Source: Alviniconcha marisindica
Lineage: Eukaryota > Mollusca > Gastropoda > Provannidae
NCBI GenBank assembly: GCA_018857735.1
Contig: JABMCL010000998.1
Span: 129,501-193,500, forward strand
Direction of reading: 5' to 3'
Length of the DNA stretch: 64,000 bases
The notes beneath the pieces were generated by a model. It saw nothing but the letters and a program-made list of their open reading frames with translations, was not told the origin of the DNA and did no database searches. The position numbers were made by a program, and so were the translations under genes. The first letter of the stretch is position 1. The number at the start of each line of letters is the position of its first letter. Below, piece by piece: positions 1-64,000 of this stretch.

Positions 1-279
1 ATTATGTGTCGTCTGCTAGACTTCACTTCTTTAAAATGTTGTTAAGTGATGATTATAAGTGAAAATCAGTTACGCCAAGACAGTAAACTTTTGTTTTTAG
101 GCTACATACAGTCACGAAGAAGCAAAGCAAAATTACCTAGTTCAGATCAATGTCATTGAAATTAGTCAACAACATGTTTATGGTGAACAGCGAATTTTTT
201 TGCTCTGCAAAAGCGAAACGTCGTTACGAAAGTCATTAGTTGGCTAACCGGCTACACTGTGTCGGACAGGGTTTCAGCA

Positions 280-5492
<5,213 letters not shown>

Positions 5493-5567
5493 CACTGGGG
5501 GTACCAGCTCACCAAGGAAGACTATGAGGCCTACACCAAGCAAATGAAACGCAAAGGCCTGGCTTGA
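5493..5567 (+). repeat. Tandem duplicate of the last 25 codons of the gene, in its 3' UTR
   Basis: The 75 bp at 5418-5492 are repeated at 5493-5567 with a few substitutions. The copy is still open and in the same frame, reading HWGYQLTKEDYEAYTKQMK and ending in its own TGA at 5565-5567. Because 75 is a multiple of three, readthrough or loss of the first stop would simply add 25 residues repeating the C-terminus. Confidence 0.92.
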
Positions 5568-5763
5568 CTTAAAGTGTCCTCCCACCAACCACCCCACCCT
5601 AACCCTACCCCAAGATGAGGCTGTAATCTCTCACTAGACTTTTAGTCACAGCGGCAGGGTAGCAGTACTTTCCCACGTCAGGGTCAGTTACAGCAACAGT
5701 AGTCTGTGCGCCATGGCAAGGTCTGGGCCCTAAAGTCGGCATGCAGCTGCCAGAATGGCAGGC

Positions 5764-5769
5764 AATAAA
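5764..5769 (+). promoter_or_regulatory. Candidate polyadenylation signal AATAAA
   Basis: This canonical AATAAA lies about 270 bases after the stop of the plus-strand gene. Another at 6994-6999 would give a longer 3' UTR. No transcript evidence is available to choose between them. Confidence 0.35.
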
Positions 5770-5794
5770 TACTGCTTGTGCTAGCATTTGTGTG

Positions 5795-5910
5795 ATTTTT
5801 TTATTGCTTCCTTGTCCTTTGTGGGAAATATGGGTTACCATACCTGGGTAATGCACAGCAGCCACAAGAGCAGCGCTACCCATTCCTAGCAGTGTGTGTA
5901 GTGTTTTCGA
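5795..5910. repeat. Dispersed repeat R1, copy 1
   Basis: This copy shares about 100 bp with 21192-21295: a block starting near TTTGTGGGAAAT, then TACC..GGGT, CACAGCAGC, AAGAGCAGCGC and ACCCATTCCTA. It is probably part of a SINE, since copy 2 abuts a tRNA-headed element. Confidence 0.7.
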
Positions 5911-6213
5911 GAAAAGAAAGGAACAAATACTGCTTGGGCTGACATTTGTGTCTCCTCGATAGACCATCATTTCTGGTGGTGGTGAGAAAACTGCACGTCT
6001 TGTCTGCTGCAAGTCCTCAGGGAAGACTGCATGCAGCAGCATAGTTATGAGGTTATTAGCCTCGGTGTTTAAAAGAAGCCTGGCCTGATATGATTTGAGT
6101 TTTGCATGGTTGCAAACTGACTGCCATTTGAGCACCAACTCAAAACTGTCAGTTAGATGAATTTTCAGAGTTGTCGCAAATCTAAAATGGAACGAGGCCC
6201 AGAGTGTTCATGC

Positions 6214-6335
6214 AAGGGAGTTAATCAGTGCTCAAAAGGCATCACCTGAGCACAGCAATTAAGACCGGAGTCACCTACGGTAACTCAAACCTGGCATGCA
6301 TGCAAATACAAGGTACATAAACTCCACCAGAGGTA
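6214..6335. repeat. Dispersed repeat R2, copy 1
   Basis: It is related to 13543-13670. Both begin AAGGGAGTTAAT and share GCCTACGGTAACTC-like and TACAAGGTACATAAACTCC blocks, ending CACCAGAGG. The internal part is diverged. It is an interspersed repeat of unknown class. Confidence 0.75.
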
Positions 6336-8449
6336 CTTGACCTTTTAGTTACTAAACTCAGGAACACAGGCTAATCTCAGGAACACAGCTTCTTGACACA
6401 AGTGACTGTACATTTAGTGTGTGTGTGTCTGTGCGGGGGGTGGGGGGAGAGGTGCAGGGGGTCAAGACTCATTTGACTTGATGTGATGCACTAATCTCAG
6501 GAACACTGGCAGCAGTTGTGTGTATATTTTACATTGATCATTAAATACACTCTCTCCCTTCTTCTGCTGTAAACTGTATTCATTGTGGTATCAGTACTTG
6601 TGAGAATGTAGGTAGGTAGTGTTGCTTAATGTCCTCAGATGTCAGTTGACATATTAGGGACAAGCTGAGACCAATGCCGAAGCATGGTTCAATATAGCTT
6701 TACGTCTATGGAAACCAGAAGGCTCGTTAGGACAGACAGCCCAGGACAGCCACCTTGACTCTCACACAGCTCCTGAACTATGATTGTGAGAATGATTTTT
6801 GTTTTGGATGTTGTTTTATGAGCAAAAAGATATTTCACAGGTGCGTTCACAGGTGTGTTCTGTTTTACCTGTTCTTGTTTCCCTGTGCATTTTTATGCTC
6901 AGCATGGGTTGAACATGGAAACTTGCTTTGCCAGTTGATGCAACTGTGTGTGCTTTTGCATTGTATTTGATAAATCGTATTTACCTTGACTCAAATAAAA
7001 AAAAATGTGCAAAATATCTCAGTCTTTGGGTAAAAAGCCAGTTCAGCATTTTTTGGAGAGATCACATATAATGGTTTGTTGTACCAGCCACATCAGTGTC
7101 GGTACTAACAAGAAAACTATTCAGATGTGGGGTTAAACACTTAAAAGTCCTTTTTCAAAATGTCAGCATTCTTTGTGCAGGTGGAGCATTTAAAGGGGAC
7201 CCCAAGCAAACAGCATATTATTGTGCAAATATTTACATTTGCAGGCTTCAAAAAGTGGTTCTGTAAATATTTATGCAACAAGTGCATTTCTTGCTTCAAA
7301 TCGGAGTGCTTCATGGCACTGTGATTCTGGTTTTCTCTCTACCATTCAGAGCAGAAAAAGGTCGGCTCAGGTTGCATTGGATACTTTTGCCACACATGCC
7401 AGCCTTGTTTGTGACGTTACAAGCTTGGTCAAAATGCCTGCGCTACTGGCAGTATTTTCACAATTTTCAAGTGACATTTTTAACAAAATGGACCACAAAT
7501 TGATTGAAAACTGCTGGAATGGTTCTTGTTTTTTCTTTCTTTTTCTGTTCTTTTTTAAATCACTCTTGTTCATAAGGTCCACGATGCTGATTCACTTGGT
7601 ATCCCCTTTAATGCCAGTTTTTCATTGGGTACACACACTCAAGCATTATAGTTGAAGACTGCATTTATTTTGACCAAAAAAACAACATTTGTTTTCCTTC
7701 TGGGTGGATTAAAATGCACATGTATGTGAAATCACTCCTGGTTTTGTCATATGTTTCTTGCCCACTTTTTCCTTCTTTTTTGTCTTTTTTTTTTGTCTAC
7801 ATGTTTTCTTTATTTTCTCCTTTGACTAAAATGAAACCAGTCTTTACATGCTCATCACAAGTTCACGGGGGGGGGGGGGGGGGGGGGGGGGGAGAGGTGG
7901 GGAAACAACTCCATGTGTAACATAGAAAGGAACACTTTCAATACAAAAACACTGTCAAAGTTCTGGGCCACAAGGCAAGCATGTTTTAACCAGGCAGAAA
8001 CAGGGCGAAAGGACGGAACTGGGACCACATTCTTTTTTCTGAACAGAAAGATCAACAGGGAGAAATATCACAGAAGACACTGCATGAAAATCCTCAACAT
8101 TAAAAATAAACACTGGAATATGACCAAAATTCAGTCATACCTGCCAGAGAGAAAACCATCTTTGACACAAAAAAAAGCATAGGAGCAGCAGCCAATTGTA
8201 CCACAGACCTTGATCTTTTTGACAATGGGGCAATGCTGTCAGGCTCATAGGTAGACGGAATTAATGCTGGGAAAGGAATGCTTACGTCAGGTGCAGCAGT
8301 CGCTGCAATAACACATCTATTTGGTACATCTAATTAATTTTCTTGCATAAAAACATTTATCACACAGGTGTACACAGAATATTTTCTGATATTTCTCATG
8401 ATGTGCCGTACAAAGAACTTACAACCACGCCAGAACAGTCACGCAACAA

Positions 8450-8760
8450 AAATACAATGGTAAGCACAGTTCCTGACAACACTAAAACTCTCACACAGAT
8501 TTTCAAACAATGCTTATACTGGCACAAAGGAAGTACACTCACAATGATATGATTCCAAACAATGCTAGAACTGTCACACAGTGAAAATATAAACTTATTA
8601 ACAATGCAATGATTCCAGATTTTGGAAATTGCCACAGAATGGTTATACAAACTTGCCTACCATGTTATGGTATGATCTATAATAATGTTACAGCTGTTAC
8701 ACAATGACATTACAAAGAATGCTAGAGCTGTCACACACTGAAAATACAAATTTACAACAT
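8450..8760. repeat. Degenerate minisatellite, about 60-70 bp unit
   Basis: Roughly five diverged units contain AATGCTAGAACTGTCACAC, then an AGTGAAAATACAAACTTA-like block. It is old and decayed, with no coding potential. Confidence 0.6.
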
Positions 8761-9309
8761 TATGATTTTAAATGATGCTATATGTTTTATGCCTGGGTAT
8801 TCCCACTGCCTGCCAGTCATGTTGTAAAGAAGGTCGGAAAGGCTAGCACAAGCAATGCAGTTTTCTTACAGTCAGAAGCATGCACGTACAAGCAGATACA
8901 GTGACAGTACAAATATGGATTTTTATATAAATGTTTAACAAGTTCCTTTCTCTACTTTATCAACATTGCACACAACAGGAACTAGAACATAAAGTATTTC
9001 TTTTAGCTCTACACTCTCAACTCCCTTTTCCCCCATTTGCCACCCCCCACCCTCACCCACCCACCATATCCAGCACATGCATAGCATAATATATATATAT
9101 ATTAGTAAATTTATCTTCACTGAAATGTACACATTACCTGTACAAAATTACACTTATTATAAGCAAAGGTGAATGGAAATCCATTCATTCTAGTCTCCTA
9201 ACAAGTTTTAACACATGCTAAAAAGTGAGTAAAAATGACTATTTTGTGGAGAGCTTAGCACAATTGTGTGACTTGCTCTTACACGTACACAAAAACTATC
9301 CACTGACAT

Positions 9310-9730
9310 GGAATGTGGTTAACTCAAACACTGATAGCACAGAAATATCAGACAACACAAATGCTGATAACACAGAAATATCAGGACAACACAAATGCTG
9401 ATAACAGAAATATCAGGACAACACAAATGCCAATAACACAGAAATCTGACAACTCAAACATGCCTTCTGGTCCTAGGAACAGGATCTTAAATTCTTTCTC
9501 CATAAATGGTTAACCCTTTCCTTTCCTTAACAATTGGGAAAGTGCTGTCCTTGGCACAGTGCTCCCATGATTAGGCTACAGTACATCAGAGAAGGTTATC
9601 CAGACATACAGTTGTGAGAGAAGGTTAACTAGACATACTGATGTCAGAAAAGGTTAACCAAACGTACTGATATCACAGAAGGTTAACCAGACGTACTGAT
9701 GTCACAGAAGGTTAACCAGACATACTGATA
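9310..9730. repeat. Two short minisatellites, about 33-bp and 30-bp units
   Basis: At 9330-9450 units of CAGAAATATCAGGACAACAC plus AAATGCTGATAA recur about four times. At 9580-9730 units containing GGTTAACCAGACGTACTGAT recur about five times. Both lie beyond the dynein-like stop codon. Confidence 0.8.
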
Positions 9731-10363
9731 ACAAGCAGATTTTGGTCCTTTCGATTTCATGGTGACAGCACTGCACTGTCCAGGAAAATACAGCTTCCAC
9801 GAAAGTTTCTTTCATACTCTGACTCAAAGTTTGTATTCAACATTAACGTCACTGTTGCTATGGTTGAGAGTTTTCATGCTCAACCCTTTCTTTGGCAAGC
9901 AGAACTTGTGTAGGCTGGCGGACTGTGGGGGCCTATACTGTCTCTCTCTACTAATATCGGTAGTACCTCCTCCACTGTGATCATTATCTTGTAATGTCCT
10001 GCAGTATACTTGTAACGACAATATCCTTGTGTGTGGTATGACATACAACAGTGCGCGTATTGTACACTTAAACACATCCAATTGTGCGCGTCTGAAAACA
10101 CCTGTCAGAAGGGGAAAAAACGTTTACGTACTCAGCAGGCAGACAGGCTTGCCATCAAGAAAATATGCAAGCTTTCATAGCACATCTCACAAAACTGAAA
10201 ACAAGCAAAACATAACCAGTTCCACTGGACTGTCACACCACAAAAGTCTGATCCAACTGTGTGAACATTTGCAAAGCAGCAGTAAGAGTCACACAAATGC
10301 ACACACAAAGTTCTTGAGAATACTGGTCAAGTATCACAGTAAATATTGATTGTAGTCTGCTTG

Positions 10364-62665
<52,302 letters not shown>

Positions 62666-62950
62666 CTGAAACAGTACAGTAAATACAGTATGATACAATG
62701 CAATACAAAACAATACTGTACAGTACAAAATACTACAATATAAAACAATACAGTACAATGCAAAACAATACAGTGTAACACAAAACAGTACAGCACAGTA
62801 AAAAAAAAATACAATAGAAAATACAGTACAGTACAAAATATTACAATACAACACAATATAATTCAAAACAATACAACACAACACAAATCAAAACAATACA
62901 ACACAACACAAATTAAGACAGTACAAAATACTACAAAACAATACAGTACA
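62666..62950. repeat. ACAGT/ACAAT five- to ten-base repeat beside the w1 acceptor
   Basis: Degenerate CAGTACAATACAAAACAATA units extend from the w1 acceptor (coding strand TACTGTTTCAG) for 280 bp. The acceptor's own TACTGT fits the repeat pattern. Confidence 0.88.
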
Positions 62951-62951
62951 A

Positions 62952-63088
62952 CTGCGGTAACACAGAGTCGTCACAGAAAGTTGACCCTGGAGAAGAAAAT
63001 TCTCCCACCACTCCTGCCAGGACTTGAACCTGCAACCTTTGCTCAATCATGAGTCCGGTGCTCTGCCACTGAGCTGTCCCTGCTCCCC
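62952..63088 (-). mobile_element. tRNA-derived SINE (family A), copy 2
   Basis: On the minus strand it has ACAGCTCAGTGGCAGAGCAC and CAGGTTCAAGTCCTGG, then GAGAATTTTCTTCTCC and CAACTTTCTGTGACGACTC. It is a close relative of 41830-41990, with slightly decayed promoter boxes. Confidence 0.87.
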
Positions 63089-63114
63089 AACATATCCAGA
63101 CATCTTCAGCAAAG

Positions 63115-64000
63115 AAAGTCCAGTGACAAAGCCCATGCCTCAACAACACACAACACAAACTGTAAAGTGCAGCATGACAAAGCGCATGCCTCAACAGCAT
63201 GCAGCACTTGACTGCAAAGAGCAGGGCAACAAAGCCCATGCCTCAGCAACACTCACTGTGAAGAGCAGCATGACAAAGCCCATGCCTCAACAACACACAA
63301 CACTAACTGTGAAGAGCAGCATGACAAAGCCCATGCCTCAATAACACACAACACTAACTGTGAAGAGCAGCATGACAAAGCCCATGCTTCAACAACACAC
63401 AACACTAACTGTGAAGAGGTGACAAAGCCCATGCCTCAACAACACACAACACTTACTGTGAAGAGCAGCATGACAAAGCCCATGCCTCAACAACACACAA
63501 CACTTAACAGTGAAGAGCAGCATGACAAAGCCCATGCCTCAACAACAGACAATGCTTAACTGTGAAGAGCAGGGTGACAAAGCCCATGCCTCAACAACAC
63601 ACAACACTAACTGTGAAGAGATGACCAAGCCCATGCCTCAACAACAGACAACACAAACTGTGAGGAGCAGCATAACAAAGCACATGCCTCAAAAGCATGC
63701 AGCACTTGACAGTGAAGAGCAGCATGACAAAGCCCATGCCTCAACAACATACAACACTTACTGTGAAGAGGTGACAAAGCCCAAGCCTCAACAACACACA
63801 GCACTTAACTGTGAAGAACAGGGCAACAAAGCCCATGCCTCAACAACACACAACACTTAACAGTGAAGAGCAGCATGACAAAGCCCATGCGTCAACAACA
63901 GTCAATGCTTAACTGTGAAGAGCAGGGTGACAAAGCCCATGCCTCAACAACACACAACATGAACTGTGAGGAGCAGCATAACAAAGCACATGCCTCAAAA
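63115..64000 (-). repeat. About 51-bp minisatellite copying an AAA4 exon end; continues past window
   Basis: About 17 units of AAAGCCCATGCCTCAACAAC + ACACAACACTAACTGTGAAG + AGCAGCATGAC. On the coding strand each has GGCTTTGTCATGCTGCTCTTC-ACA|GTTAGT, encoding GFVMLLFT and then a donor. In dynein AAA4 the residues just before w1 are exactly this strand (VFLFT-D), and w1 enters in phase 0. The parent exon therefore lies beyond 64000 and its edge has been amplified here. Confidence 0.9.

Larger units (their letters stand above)
5568..10363. other. Intergenic region between two convergent genes
   Basis: No exon is supported on either strand. The region contains dispersed repeats (5795-5910, 6214-6335), a G homopolymer of about 25 at 7867, four minisatellite patches (8450-8760, 9310-9450, 9580-9730) and AT-rich unique sequence. 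The 177-codon minus-strand frame at 5605-6138 overlaps the dispersed repeats and shows no protein-like composition. A minus-strand AATAAA (plus TTTATT at 7664-7669) is the nearest obvious poly(A) signal for the dynein-like gene, but it would imply a 2.7-kb 3' UTR. Confidence 0.6.

Noticed and set aside
259..279. Earlier start for the plus-strand gene at 259
   Set aside because: Position 259 is GTG, not ATG. The first ATG in frame is at 280.
5605..6138. 177-codon minus-strand frame
   Set aside because: It covers dispersed repeats R1 and part of the 3' UTR region, has no recognisable motif, and no splice or poly(A) context.
63115..64000. Possible CRISPR array
   Set aside because: Repeats are directly contiguous with no unique spacers, the genome is eukaryotic, and the unit is explained by an exon edge. 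The same applies to the arrays at 16.7, 19.7, 22.6 and 56.3 kb.

Overview
This is animal nuclear DNA. Both genes are split by many short exons with GT-AG junctions in consistent phase. There is a decayed I/Jockey-like LINE with a short tandem 3' tail, several tRNA-derived SINEs, and a very high density of (CA)n, (CT)n and minisatellite DNA. A mollusc, possibly a gastropod, is the best guess. That rests on my recollection of repeat styles, not on a diagnostic sequence, so it is soft.

Layout. Positions 280-5492 (+) hold a complete-looking five-exon gene for a 272-residue protein that I do not recognise, with a strongly patterned C-terminal half around GWFQWYCRFYQGRR. Positions 5568-10363 are intergenic with dispersed repeats. 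From 10364 to 62665 on the minus strand lie 34 consecutive exons (1,910 residues) of a divergent dynein heavy chain. Reading in the direction of transcription they cover the second half of AAA4, stalk helix CC1, the microtubule-binding tip, CC2, AAA5, AAA6 and the C-terminal domain, ending at a TAG stop. The 5' part of the gene lies beyond 64000. The sequence departs strongly from axonemal and cytoplasmic dyneins, so a DNHD1-like (dynein heavy chain domain-containing 1) protein is my preferred but unproven identity.

The most striking thing is how the introns are built. In about half of the introns a minisatellite lies against, or includes, one splice junction. The repeat unit carries a copy of the exon edge plus its donor or acceptor site. 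Clear cases are a donor amplified about 20 times at 16.7-18.0 kb, [16 protein letters not shown] exon ends scattered through (CA)n at 12.8-13.2 kb, acceptor plus about 60 coding bases copied at 35.2-35.6 kb, both edges of one 81-bp exon copied at 46.4-46.9 kb, and an AAA4 exon end encoding GFVMLLFT copied about 17 times at 63.1-64 kb although its parent exon lies outside the window. The plus-strand gene shows the same habit: its last 75 coding bases, stop included, are duplicated in tandem. I know of no described mechanism that makes this so regular, and it is the main candidate for something new here.

One exon (14520-14637) carries an apparent one-base insertion. The flanking phases show exactly what the frame should be, so this is either an assembly error or a genuine lesion in an otherwise intact gene.
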